From Omphiscola glabra (lineage: Eukaryota > Mollusca > Gastropoda > Lymnaeidae), in NCBI GenBank assembly GCA_964017045.1, contig OZ024797.1, positions 14,403,562-14,467,561 on the forward strand: a DNA stretch of 64,000 nt. The letters run 5' to 3'. A model generated the notes under the pieces. The model saw nothing but the letters and a program-made list of their open reading frames with translations, had not been told where the DNA came from and did not search any database. Shown here in pieces: positions 24,991-38,000 of the stretch. The position numbers and the translations under genes are program-made. Positions within the stretch are counted from its first letter, which is position 1, and every line of letters starts with the position of its first letter.

Positions 24991-25429
24991 CACGGTGAAT
25001 ATAAGACAAGCTGTGATTACCTGAAATCTAAATTGATGGGGTAAAAAGCCGTCATTTCCAATGGTAAAATATCTCATAATGGACTTAGTAAGTACCCCAT
25101 GAATGGTACAAGTTTGAAAGAACCAACCATTTCAAGAAGAATGGACTGTGATAATGTTGTTAAAATTAATGTTTCCATTTATTTACAACTTATTTATGTT
25201 GTCTTAAATATCATTGTTAGTTTTTTTTAACTTTTAACATCTTTATTCTTAATAAATATTTATTTAATATATCTAAAAAATTCGTATTTTCTTTTTATTT
25301 AAAGTCATTCAGCAGTTGATATATCATATATATACATATATATATACATATATATACATTCGTACGTACGTACATAATCAGAGAGAGGGAGAGAAAAAGG
25401 GAGGAAAATACATGAGACTAAAAAAAACG
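24991..25429. other. Intergenic with TA/TATACA microsatellite
   Basis: AT-rich. A (TATACA)-like microsatellite followed by TACGTACGTACG lies at 25320-25372. Confidence 0.6.
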
Positions 25430-26005
25430 TAAAAAATGACTGAAACCAATGTACTAAGCAAACGATACCAAAAGCCAGTGAAACCAGTGTACTAAGAAAT
25501 CGATACCAAAAGACAGTGAAACCAGTGTACTAAGAAATCGATACCAAAAGACAGTGAAACCAGTGTACTAAGCAAATGATACAAAAAGCCAGTGAAACCA
25601 GTGTACTAAGAAATCGATACCAAAAGCCAATGAAACCAGTGTACTAAGAAATCGATACCAAAAGACAGTGAAACCAGTGTACTAAGCAAATGATACAAAA
25701 AGCCAGTGAAACCAGTGTACTAAGAAATCGATACCAAAAGCCAGTGAAACTAGTGTACTAAGCAAACGATACCAAAAGCCAGTGAAACCAGTATACTAAG
25801 CAATCGATACCAAAAGCCAGTGAAACCAGTGTACTAAGAAATCGATACCAAAAGCCAGTGAAACCAGTTGAATAAGAAAATGATACCAAAAGCCAGTGAA
25901 ACCAGTTGAATAAGAAAACGATACCACAAGCCAGTGAAACCAGTTGAATAAGAAAACGATACCTAAAGCCAGTGAAACCAGTTGAATAAGAAAACGATAC
26001 GAAAT
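25430..26005. repeat. 38-bp minisatellite, about 15 units
   Basis: The unit is GCCAGTGAAACCAGTGTACT then AAGAAATCGATACCAAAA. The last units change to a CCAGTTGAATAAGAAAACG form, so two variants are spatially separated. Confidence 0.95.
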
Positions 26006-26237
26006 GCTAGTGACGTTTAGAATAATTTATTTAAACAACAATTCTGATATAATAATTGAAAAATCTAATACGTAGAAATCAGCTAATGAAAGAAAAAAAA
26101 CAGCCACGAACGGCACTTGAATATGTCTAGTAATAATAGGGGGAAATAGCAATCCACGCACAAAATGAAGAGATTAATCCACACAGGTAACAGGAATGGT
26201 GGAAATATTTATCCACACACACACTATGGTAAATAAT

Positions 26238-26390
26238 CAATCGCTCTCGTCTCGCTCAAGTCTTGCTCACGTCTCGCTCAAGTCTCGCTCACGTCTCGCT
26301 AAAGCCTCGCTCACGTCTCGCTCACGTCTCGCTCACCTCTCGCTCGAGTATCGCTCACGTCTCGCTCACGTCTCGCTTAAGTCTGTCTGA
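26238..26390. repeat. 11-bp repeat GTCTCGCTCAC, about 13 units
   Basis: Simple 11-bp units of GTCTCGCTCAC or GTCTCGCTCAA. Open frames across it encode only a serine/arginine/leucine periodic peptide. Confidence 0.93.
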
Positions 26391-27468
26391 CTCACAGTTA
26401 ACCGACTTGTTGAAAGTGGCAGAACCCTTCAAGAAATGTAAACTTACCTAGAAACGCTCGTAGCACACGTGTGCGGTCTATTTCATACTTTTTTGATACC
26501 CTCATGCGTATGTACAACGGGCTTACACTCCGTACAAACCCTCTACCACTCCTCCCCCCGAAAAAACCCCAACAAAATCATATAATTTCATATCATTATG
26601 ACATCACAGTAAAAGAAATTTGTAACGGGTTTTCAGAATATACGCCGTGTCACCTTGGGTGTCATGTTACCCTCGGACAAGGCCATGAACGTGGGGGGGG
26701 GAGAGGGGAGGGGACTCTCCCTGGGCACCAAAATCGTCTTTAGATAGGACCTTGATAGAGAAGTATATTACAACATCACATAGACTTCTCAAAGACAAGG
26801 AACTCTTAAAAATCGTCTTGTTACTGGTCAACTCGGAGTGGGGTATATTTTTCTATATCAGTTGAGCAGCTTCCTCACATGGGGGTTGCAAAATATTACA
26901 CCATTTCCATAATTTGTGTCCACTTTTAATCCAGTGTGAAAATCCTAAGGACTCCCCCACAATGGTCGAACATACAGTAGGCCTAGTGCCCGCGATATCT
27001 GTGAGAGGTCCTCGGGCTAAGTTGAATTGTGCAAGTCATTTTGTTAGTGACCTGCCGGTGGATTAAAATATAGATTACCATGTGCTGCAGCGTTTTAAAC
27101 CCCATCCCTGATTTTTTTTTGGAACGCCCTTTCCCTTCTTCCCTCTGTTATTTAATTTAACTACGCTTCTATTTCCTCTATGCCTTTTCGACTCCCAGTA
27201 GGACATACGTCATTACAGGCTTCTCACCAGACCTTCTGGCTATCTTCTCTATATCTTTCCAATCGTTTTGGTACGTCCTTGTCGACCTCTCTTCGGAGGC
27301 GTAGCTGGAGTGCTTGGCGCCCGGGGACAATATTCATTTTAAAGCGCCTCCCTTTCTTTTTCCAATTCTCAAACCCATTATTTTCATCAATAAAATAATA
27401 TCAAAGCACATTTTGGCGCCCCAACTAGCTTGGCGCTCGGGAACATCTGTACCCCAGCCCCTCTTAGC
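26391..27468. other. Intergenic; degraded repeat DNA near the right side
   Basis: From about 27290 to 27460, TTGGCGCCCGGGGACA and CTTGGCGCTCGGGAACAT recur as imperfect copies around an AT-rich middle, like remains of an old mobile element. No gene seen. Confidence 0.35.
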
Positions 27469-30290
27469 CAGTGTTTCTTTCAGAAATTCCCCCCCCCCCC
27501 AAGGGGGGAAGGGGCGCTTCAGATGTTCGGGGGGACAGTGACAGTTGTCAGTGGCCAGAGGCGTAGCTAAGGGGTGTCAGATAGGACATACGTACCTAGG
27601 TGCCAGACTAGCGGGAGGGGGCAAAAAATGGGCTTAGATGGTATTAATTGGTTGAAAATAATGGGTTTCAGAGTTGGAGGGGGGCGTACAAATGAATCTT
27701 GTCCCCTGACGCCAAATTGTAGATACGCCCCTGCTAGTGTCTTCGAAATAAGGCGGATGGGGTGGTCCACCCTGGTGTCACTTTTTCTTTATATGCAGAT
27801 GTGGCATTTTCGGACAACTGCAGAGTTTGTATCGTGAAAGGGGGGACGGCAAATACTTGGCCGCTCATAACAGCACTAATAGTATTAATAGTAGCTACGC
27901 TACTAGGCAGTGTATCTATCGATAACTAAATCAGCGATCATTTTCATCGAGAAGTAGGGCTGAAATCGTGCGCACCGATAAATCTTGATCGGCGGAGGGA
28001 TTTGGGGAGCCTGCTCCCCAGAAAAAATTTTGATTATTTTAAAATTAAGAGGTGTATTTTTGAGTATACTTGAATTCGATGTTACTATTATACCTTTTGA
28101 ACGGAAGAACATTTTTAGGTTTTGTTGGAGGCATTATTTAGTCCAGTGCCATATATAAACTGAATTCACTCCATTTGTTGCGTGCCCCAGGGTAATCATT
28201 AGGCACAAGCTTATAATCAACCCCATACTGTACCATTGATCAGCGTGAGGAAAGGGGTGCATAATTTAGGGTGCTAAAGACAGTCGTACAAACTCAAATT
28301 GCAGGGATGCATTATTTTGGCGCATACTTGAATTTGTTTCTTTCAGACAATTTTGAGGTTGCATTTCAAATATTCGGATGGAAAGTGCCATAATTATCCC
28401 TAATAATGACCAAAGACATCTTAGATTTCGCACCAGCGGGACGTAAACTATATTCATTCTAGTTGTGTCACCCTTGAGGGTACGCGTTTGCCCTAGATTA
28501 TTCTCCCCCCTTAAATCATTATAGTCCCCAGAAAATTTTGGATTGTTTCAAAATACAAGAATGCATTTTATCACATAGCTGAAATTAGTAGTGTAGTATT
28601 GTATACTTAATTGGAGAACAGCGGAAGAGATCCTAGTTAAAAAATGTAAGTGTTACTTAACTTCGACTGCAGGGTGCCTCGAATATTTTAGGGGCTTAAA
28701 GATGTGATTAGAATATTTTATTCTTCTTCTATATTTTGAGGGCCCACGATTAATGAATTGATCATTCTGGCCCCTATGTTTCAGAGGGGTTCGCGATGTA
28801 AATTTGCGTGGTTTTGAAGGGGATACTTCACTGGTTGCAAGGGTTACTCAGCAGTGATGTTATGAATATGAACTGGGGGTTTGAAGACAGGAGGCAAAAG
28901 ACGCAAATGTGTCACGTGTAGTCGCCTCAACTGTTAATTTTGGAAGCTTGTTCCAGTCCCTTAATGTCTTTCCATGCAGGTTTGGCAAAACGGAAATAGC
29001 TTGTGTTATGCAAAAAAAAAAAAAAAAAAAAAAAAAAATATTTTAAATTATGTAACTAAAAATAGTTATGTGGCTTTAATTTTATATGTACATTATTATT
29101 AGTGATAACTACTCAATAAATAAAGGAATTTTCAAAAAAAAAATTCAATTAAAAAGGATTCCATCACTAAAAAGCACTGCAAACGTTATTCTATATGTTG
29201 TAGGCAAATGGAAAAAACAAACTTACTTATAATTATAATGCTTAGGCTACCTTATGTAAATATTTCCTAATTTTACCAAAGTCAAAACAAAACAAAAATA
29301 CAGGTTTATTAGAAAAGTCTATATATTTTTATGAGTTTTTAAAACTAGTCATTTTTATAAATTGCCTATAAACGGCATAACTAGTTTTAAAAGACATGAG
29401 TTGTTTAGAGAAGACATTATATTTACTAATGTGTGATTTTATCTTTGGGAAATTCGTATGCAAATAAATTATAAATTTCCCAATAGATTGAAATTTTTAT
29501 TTGGAATTTCAAACTACTATAACTTTCTTAAATTTCCTCTTCACTATACTTAAAAAATTTTTTTTATCTAAATCCAAAGAATTTATTTTAAATTGACGAA
29601 TTAGCAATAGGAAATTTTTTAAACACGTACCAAAAAATGGAATTGGCGTTATAATCGAAATGCTAGTTCACAAAAAAAATATATTCTTAGCTTTCTACTG
29701 GAGTCTCATCTAAAATAAAATTAATAATATAAAAAAATGAGTGCAACGCCACTGGATGGGGAACTTTGTTTGCTATTCTGACATTAAAAATAGAAAAGCA
29801 GTTGGAAGTTCATAAAATAAATATCGGCTTAGTATTCAAAAAAATAAAAATCTGTTATTCAGGAAACTTTGTAACAAAAGCAGCACATTGAAAGAAAACA
29901 TAAACGCTTCCGATTTAATTAATAATTGATGAAACGTGCACTATTTGTATGCGCCCTTTCAATTTTATAATTAGAAAAAGAAGCATAATGCCATCATTAT
30001 CATACAATTTATAATTAACACCTTTCCTTATTTTTAATCATGCTTTTACGATGAGCTATAATTTCAAAACAGATTGCACATGTTTAGTACGGGACTAACT
30101 ATTATAAACCTTTATAGGTAAGTAAATGTATTTTAATACATGGTCATTAAAGTCTTTTACTTGTCAGTTGCAAAAAATAAATAAATTAAAATAAAATAGC
30201 GATATAGGCGAACAACAGGAAGTAAGACTGGAACGGTCAATGTGATTTTTATAACCAAATACTATAACTTGATGGCTGCACCTATTGGTA
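27469..30290 (+). mobile_element. Divergent relative of the hAT-like element (copy C), without the LINE
   Basis: Begins with the same CAGTGTTTCTTTCAG end, preceded by CTCTTAGC (27461-27468). Stretches align with copies A and B in the same orientation: CAGTGGCCAGAGGCGTAGCT near the left, GGGCCCACGAT with TTGATCATT, and the AT-rich right part with GATTGCACATGTTTA. Identity is clearly lower than between A and B, and one block (the GGGCCCACGAT segment) is placed differently. No reverse-transcriptase sequence is present. A poly-A run lies at 29012-29038. I cannot find the right terminal repeat or the matching target duplication, so the right end is approximate. Confidence 0.65.
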
Positions 30291-30454
30291 CATTTGTACC
30301 AGAATTGAGAGGTTGGGATTAAAGAACGATTTAAAATATTTTTGTTGGGTTTGTAAGAGCAAATGAGGTATCAAATGAAAGATAATTGAATGTACTATAC
30401 GTTTGTAAACTTAATTTTTCATTTTAACTAAAATAAACTACTACTAGTGGCTTG

Positions 30455-31015
30455 CCGATTTGGAAGCGCAGGCCACCGACCCCCTCGGGAGAAAAGGCAA
30501 ACACAGGGTAGGGATCATGATTACCAGTTGCCGTTAAGGGATGTGAGGCGAGAGGCTGTGGTGAAAGCCTCTGATCGATGATTCTAAATATGCAGCCCTG
30601 AGAAAGCTGCTCCTAGGCAACCGTTTCGTCCCAGCTACTTCGCGAATTAGTTGCGAGGTGGAAGCCCACTGTAGAATCCCTCTTAGAGGGCGTCCGATGC
30701 TTTCCCGGGACGGGTGGGGGGAGATATTGGACATTAATTTATCGTCACGGCCCCTAGGAAAGTGGACTGCGGACGCTTTAAACGCAGCGTCTTCGGTCGA
30801 CCAGATGTCTCCGGGCGGGGAGGGTCTCCGTCAGCAAACCCGATCGAGCGGTTGCTGGTGGGGACGTTTCACGCCCGGGTAGGTCTCTGGCGTTCCCCCG
30901 CACGGCCCGACGTCGGTTGAAACCCGGCGCCTGGCAGGTGTGGGTGGGCGCCAGGGAGGGCATAAGGAGCGCGAGCTCGACGGCCCGCTGATGCCATTTC
31001 CTGATGAGATATATT
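30455..31015. other. GC-rich block, possibly a LINE 5' region
   Basis: An abrupt island of high GC in AT-rich DNA, with open frames on both strands (30658-30882 plus, 30778-30963 minus) but no recognisable domain. It resembles the untranslated 5' part of a non-LTR element more than a host gene; this is inference only. Confidence 0.35.
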
Positions 31016-31674
31016 GTTAAGACCTGGAGTTTTCACGGTATCTCGGATGAGTCAGTCTACCACTGGTGCTGAGTGTTTATCATAATCGCTACTATTAAAT
31101 TATTTACTAGCCCCCCCTCCTCCCACGCCCCCACTCCCCACAAAATGTCGTATTCGAAGATGCAATTAACGAGTGGTTTCTAGTCACGGAGCCCTTAATG
31201 TGTCCAGGTGTTTCAAATAATAACGAGTGCACTACGAAAAAGTTAATTTTCAATAAAGTGTTTGGTTACTTTGCGGTGCCCTATAAAAATTTCCCGGCTC
31301 CACAAGGCGTTGCATTGAAAGATTTGGGAAGCTCTGGGCTAAAGAATTCGTTGTGCCTCTTCATGCTTATAAATATAGTAGTTTTTTTTCCCCTATATAA
31401 AATTAAATGTAGGGTTTATACGTTTTATTGCTAAAAGAAAAAGCGATGCTAAACAAGCCAATTTCATTTTTGAAAAAAGTGTGAGGGGCTACAAACTTTA
31501 AAAAAAAAACATCTCACCCTTTGAAAAAGTTTAGGGTGATATTTATATGTGGTATATCTCGTCTGTCTTTGAGGGGGGGGGGGGTGTGAAATCTTTTTAA
31601 GAGGCCAATGACGAAGCCAGGAGTGGTGGATTTGTGGTCACGAAGCCAGGGTGGTGGATTTTTGGTCATGTGAA

Positions 31675-31778
31675 ATGAAGCGCATTGCGTTACGTTGGAT
31701 TCGCTCCATCTTGTCCACATCTTGCTTTAGGTATGGGTCCCAGGTCATCGCACCATATTCTAGTAGTGGATGGACGGG
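31675..31778 (-). pseudogene. Short LINE reverse-transcriptase remnant
   Basis: The minus strand reads LLEYGAMTWDPYLKQDVDKM followed by ERIQRNAMRF. This is the region just after the RT palm in jockey/CR1-type elements (typically VLEYAxxVWDPYxKxDIxxLExVQRRAxRF). The frame holds for about 34 codons and is flanked by non-coding DNA, so it is a small relic. Confidence 0.75.
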
Positions 31779-32235
31779 TTCAAGAGAGGCATTTTGTTTG
31801 CAGGAGGTTGGCAGTGGCGCAGATATTAATGTATATTCATGAAACTTAACAGTATGGGCACTACTTACTGGACACTATTTAAATAGCATTACTTATTGGG
31901 CACAAATTAATGGGCAATACTTGATGGGCATTACGTCGAGGTTAATGTTAATGATTGGATTGGAAGCAACAGGCTATTTCGTATAATCTAATTTTTGCTA
32001 AGAGAAAAAGCATATAATTATTTATACAAATCTAAAAGGATTTTTTTTGCTATCGCTCCCGTATCTTCGGAAAAGATAGAGGGATTCGGTCAGTCGTTGA
32101 AATGGGTTAAATTATGAAAGGATTTTTAGCATAACCCACCCTTCACCCGCATCACTGGCCATGGTGTGATCCTTGCTTTCTTGCAGTTTAGTGTCAACGA
32201 ACCCGTGTTGGTGAACACCGATGTGCTCTGCACCC

Positions 32236-32570
32236 CACTGTTTGTTTGTTTGTTTGTCCCAAGTGTTATGGACCCACTGTCTGTTTGTTTGTCACATGTG
32301 TTAGGGACCCACTGTCTGTTTGTCCCATGTATTAGGGACCCACTGTCTGTTTGTCGAATGTGTTATGCACCCACTGTTTGTTTGTTTGTTTATTTGTCCC
32401 ATGTGTTATGGACTCACTGTTTGTTTGTCCCATGTGTTATGGACCCACTGTTTGTTTGTCCCATGTGTTATGGACCCACTGTTTGTTTGTCCCATGTGTT
32501 ATGGACCCACTGTTTGTTTGTCCCATGTGTTATGGGCTCACTGTGGACCCACTGTTTTTTTGTGTTTCTG
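32236..32570. repeat. 31-bp minisatellite
   Basis: Units of GTTTGTTTGTCCCATGTGTT then ATGGACCCACT, first degenerate and then five near-identical copies. The 192-codon open frame across it is a by-product of the repeat. Confidence 0.93.
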
Positions 32571-34893
32571 TGTGTGTGTTTTGAGATAATGCAGATCAAT
32601 CTTCAATCGCTCGGGGCGCCACAACCTCTAGTAACGCCATTGATCTTACGGATAACGCACCAGATGATCAGGTGGCGCTCGGCTCTTGTGACACCCTGTT
32701 CCAGTGGCATCCTGCTCTTGTATGTAACCTCGGATAATTTATGAAACTGGATCGAGCTGTGCAACGTGATATGTCAAATTTGAACATTTCTATTTGGTGT
32801 CACCTCCAGTGCGGCCCGCCTTAAAAGTATATTTCCTGTATCCACAAAATTTTCTTAGCATTGTCGGTGCTGTTGATCATGATTTGTGATGTAAAATGGA
32901 TGTTACATATTCTGCAAATCCGTTCAAGCAGCGATGTTATTATTGTTACTCACTTTACTTTCCCTTAATTCTCAAAATTGTGTATTCCTAATCCATCAAT
33001 ATCATTTATCTAGAACATTGTCCTTGTTCCATACCTGCAACATGATCACAAGCATACGGCCCTAGTCATTTGCGACAAACAGAATCTACAGGTGAAGAGA
33101 GGCCCACTTTTGACTTCTCTTGCACTAACAAAGTGTGCTATCATTCTGACCAGCCCAGCCATCTGCACAGCACAGATACACATTAAATAAATCTTATATT
33201 GTTAAAAGCCTAAAAATTATATTCCTACTTACACTAGTTTTGATTTTTTTAATAATGTAATAACCAGTCAATTCTTAAGATTAAAACTTTAATAAATGAA
33301 TAGAGAATGAGAAGGCATGATTGATGACATCAATTAATCTACCCCCCCCCCCTTTTTTTTTTTTCCTCCTTGTCAACAACTGTAAAACATTTCCACCCCA
33401 CCCCATTTTGTTGACATAATTGATGGACGCCCCCTTATTTTCATAAAATGAAAAATTAAATATCACAAAATTTTATGTTAAAATAAAATTAATAAGTTTA
33501 AATAGTCATTTGTAATAAAAAAAATTTAATATAGCCTCATAAGTTAAAACAAATGTTTGGGGGTCTCTTGTCTTGCTCAATGACCTGGAGTGGTACTGTG
33601 GTACAAAGTCATATCCTTGTGACACAACACAATTTGTTTATTTTTAGAATACGGGTTTCCCTAATATTTCTTATTATATAATATAAGAGACTTAAATATC
33701 AATGCTTAGTACTTTCAATGCTTTTATGTTGGTGACTCGGCAGGAAGGTTCTACCTTAAATTCAAGTTTATTTTGACGCCCATACAGTTACACTAAGTCG
33801 AAGTGCTTTTCTACGGCTTTAATTAGGTAGAGTAATTCAATTGTGTTTTCAAACAAAACTACGGTGAAACGAGTATTATATCCAGAATACATGCACACTT
33901 ATCCTTGACCTGATTAGTCAATAATGTTGTGTCGAACTTTTAGAGTTGTGTTGTAATTAAATATTTAAAAATCGAATCAGTATTTTTGTTTTCCTGTATT
34001 TATTTTTCTCATAATCTTTTCTTTTTTTTTTTTTATATATAATAAATAAAATGTCTTTAAAAAAACTGTGTCTACTGTTATAGAGTTACTCTTAGTAAAA
34101 AAAAAATAATGATAAAGAAAGACTGCATAACTTTGGTCTTAATAATTTAGAAATGCAAACTGACTAATCACATTCTTCTAATTGTGACCTTTGCCCTTTG
34201 CTTTCAATTTCAAGGCTTCAAGGCAATGCCTTTGCCTTGTGATATTTTTAGTTTTTATCTTATCTAAAGAATAAAGACTAAAGAGTAGATCTAATATGAA
34301 TTGGTGAGATGACAAACTGGTGCCCGCGATGAAATAAACAGGTTATTAGTTTTAGTGACTACGCAACAAGAAAATTAGAGGGTACCGGTATGGAAACTTT
34401 TTTTTTTTAATTACTTATTACACAAGACTAGTGTTTTTATTTTCAAAATTAAACTAGGCCTCTTTTAGTAAGTGTAATTTCTTTAACTATCAGTCACTAA
34501 GACTAAGAAGTCACCAAGACAAGACCAAGTGATAAGCCACTAGTTTGGGTAGTTTTAAGTACCGATATCCGATATGTAAAGTAAGTAAAGCCTAGAGTCA
34601 GAGTGAGTGGCAGTGGTTGAGAGCCTAATTACTTTTCTGTCTCTCTTAAAAAAAAAAGAGAAAAAAAAGTGATGACTCAAAAAAAGAAGTTTGTGAAGTC
34701 TATCTAATTGGCTAATTTTAAAAATTGATAATGTTCAGTTGTCCACTTTATTAACTTTATATAGTCTATGTTATATTATTTAATACATTTTTTTTATTTT
34801 TTCAAATAAATATTTATTAAACAATTATTTTGGAAATTTGTACAGCCTTTTGCTTAACAAACCATTTCTTCACCAGGAGAGTCATTTTCAAAC
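32571..34893. other. Intergenic and upstream region of the lectin gene
   Basis: AT-rich with poly-A/T and poly-C tracts. No gene recognised. The 5' UTR and promoter of the lectin gene must lie at its right end, but I see no clear TATA box. Confidence 0.4.
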
Positions 34894-35005
34894 ATGGACA
34901 GACTTGCTACAATTACAGTTTTTTTTGTTTTCTGCTGTGTATCATTCATCAGTGGGAAGGAAAAAGTCAAATTCCTCAATGAATTTGACCAGGTACAACA
35001 TAAAG
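34894..35005 (+). CDS. Lectin gene exon 1: signal peptide and linker
   Basis: ATG at 34894, 37 codons plus one base. The donor is AAAG/GTAGGC. An earlier GT (34993) would put exon 2 out of frame, so 35005 is preferred. Confidence 0.85.
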
Positions 35006-38000
35006 GTAGGCACAGCTGGGCCACTCATCCCTACTCCAAGAAATAATTTTAAGATAATTAATAAGTAGAGAGCTGAATTTTTATTCATGCTTTTACGTGA
35101 GGTTATCTTTGGTGTCTAGTGAGATTGTATCCTTGCTTTCTAGCAACAGCTATGTGATTGTTTTTGTTTCCAGGAGTTTCTTTCACCCTTTAATTAGAAA
35201 CCATTTACTATAACTTATCTATATATCACTTACTCTGCTGTCAAATAATCAGTTTCTCCCATAATTTCCAACTAGTTTGTTCCAGAAATAGCTTGTATTG
35301 GCATTTATGAAACTTAGCATTGAGCTTTCAACAGTTGCTGAATATAGTAACTGTTAAAAGAGTGGCCAATATTTACTGATTTTTATTTTAAAGAACTGCA
35401 TACTTATTCAATTCTAACATTAAAATTATTGACTTGGTGACCTTCATAATTATATAGCCTAAATATAAAACTATTGCTCTGACACCCTTTCACATAATTT
35501 TAATTACATACTTATGCTGACCTAAACACAATTAAATAAAACAACACACTGATTTCATTTATCCTGAATTATAATTGGAGGATATTTATATAGGATGTCA
35601 AAAGGAACTATAAAGTTTTTTTATTAGAAACAATACAAAAATGATTAAAACCATTTTTAGCCAGCTAATTAAAATTTTTTTTACTGAATTCCCTTCAATG
35701 AATCTACAAATCAAATTATAAGTTAATTATTGAAAATCAACTTGAAACCATCATAAATTACATAAAAACAACTATTGTTCTATTTATTTTACTAAAACTA
35801 GCAGATGTTTTTCATTTATCTGTTGCCATATTCAGAGCTGCTTTATTTACTGCCAGAACAAAAGCTGCAAAATGTAACTCTTCATTGAAAATTGGAACAA
35901 CAAGCTTTTAACTATACTTGCAAATGTTTGCCCTGCAGTTTTTGCCCTTAACTGCTGCCATTATCTAAACTAAATGAAATACTCTGTTAAAAATAAAAAT
36001 TTATTGTTTTTTCCTAGACTGCGGCTCATTATTGAAAGCCGGCTACAACGTCTCTGGAGTGTACAGATTACATCTAAACGATGCCGATCATTTGGTAAGT
36101 TATTATTGAGGACTAACACATCATTGGCCCACAGGTACATGCAGTGTTTCATTGTTAACGTTTACTTATTGTTTGAACTAGCATCTTAAAAACCATCTAC
36201 CTCTTGCCTAGCACTGTTGATTCAAGCTCACGTTTCACCTAACAGATGCCTTGTGAATTCCGTGACAACACCGCCTTTACTGTCATTCTTCGTCGTTGGA
36301 GCAACTCTGTGTCATTCATACAGCCATGGGCCTATTACGAAACAGGGTTTGGTCATCCTCAGGACAATTTCTGGGCTGGTCTGGCACAAATATATGCTCT
36401 GACTGTTGCAGGTCAGTCTGATATTTTAACTATGTCTTATGACTCTTTAAAAAATAACATATTGCAGGCATGATTTCTTGTGCAAAATATGTTAATTCTA
36501 AATGGAAACAGCTACATTATCTTACAATTTTAAAAAAATCTATCATTGAATATTGAATAAAGGGAGTGAATGGGGTCTAATCTAAACATATAAGGCAGCG
36601 GTTCTCAACCTGTGGGTTGCGACCCCTTTGGTGGTCGTGAAAGGGTCATGCGACCCCCAAAGGGGTCGTCTAAGACATTGGAAAATATATATAGTCTACA
36701 GTTGTGAAGTAGCAACTAAAATAATTTTGTGGTTGGGGGTCGCCACAACACGAGGAACTGTATGTAAGGGTCGCGGCACTAGGAGGGTTGAGAACCACTG
36801 ATATAAGGTGAGAAAGTGCACAGTTGAAGTATTTTCTTGTGTCACAGGAAACAATATATTACAAATCAACATGCAGGACTGGTCAGGAAACAACCAGAAT
36901 GCAGTGTACAATGGGGTGTACTTGGAGAACAGAAACACTCGGTACAGGCTTCATGTGGGACCCTACAGAGGTGAGATCATCTGTTCCTAACACCTTAGAC
37001 AATAATTGAAATGAGCTTTGACTTTTGCTTGACAATCATTGTCATGAGCTTCGAGTTCTGCTTGACAATCATTGACATGAGCTTTGACTTTCTGCATGGT
37101 TCAAGAGTTCAACCTCTTGGAGGTCCCCATTTTTTTACCGAACTCTTCATTTCATAGACAGCTTCAACATACCAACTGTTCTATATATTTGGAGAACATG
37201 CATCATTTATATTTTGTAAATGATCTTTAATTTACCTATTCCTACACATATTTGATCAAAATTTCAAAGTAAAGTGTGAATGAAAAGATATTCTTGTACA
37301 AAGAAAGACATAATTTAGTTGTCCATGATTCTGAATATAAAGGTATTTTTAAATATATTTATTCTGGGTCTCATTCTCTGTCTTAATTTCATGGTTAAAG
37401 AAATTTTTTTTCAAAGTTGTAGTAGGTAGAAAGTGTTTAGAAACTAAACTCAATAAAGTTAAAGGAGTATTTAATTACTGCATTAACAAATTAAGACTAT
37501 GACATTAAATGTATTTTAATTCTTTTTTTTTTAATAGGGTCATTACCTGATGAATTGTCCTACCATAACAACATGCCATTTTCAACTTATGATGCACCTG
37601 ACCCTAATGGTAACTATTCATATATAAAAAAATAATTTTATTTATTCCATTTGAAAAGTAAATATCTAATATTTAAATAGAGGAGATTGGCAATGATATT
37701 TATTTAGAAGAACTTTTCAGTTCTAAAAAAAACAGGGTACATAATAATTTAGATGAAGTGACTTGATGGTGCTGAAGAAGATGGTCATGTCCCCACCCAT
37801 AAAATGACCTTAGCACTGCTTAATTCGCTCTCCCTACTGCCCCTACAATGACAGCGTTGTCTGCCTAACAAGACAGAGTTGTTTATATTTCAAGACACAG
37901 GTTATGGCTTGGTGTTTGTCAGTGGTCATCCTCGCCAATGGTGGAGTTCTTGGATAGGAGGCAAACCCTGAGAATAGAAAACCTCAGCCACCTAAGTTGG

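Noticed and set aside
32166..32744. 192-codon open frame rich in Cys/Leu/Phe/Val
   Set aside because: It is translation of the 31-bp repeat; three overlapping frames are open at once.
34990..34997. Alternative donor in lectin exon 1 (CAG/GTACAA)
   Set aside because: It would shift exon 2 out of the fibrinogen frame.
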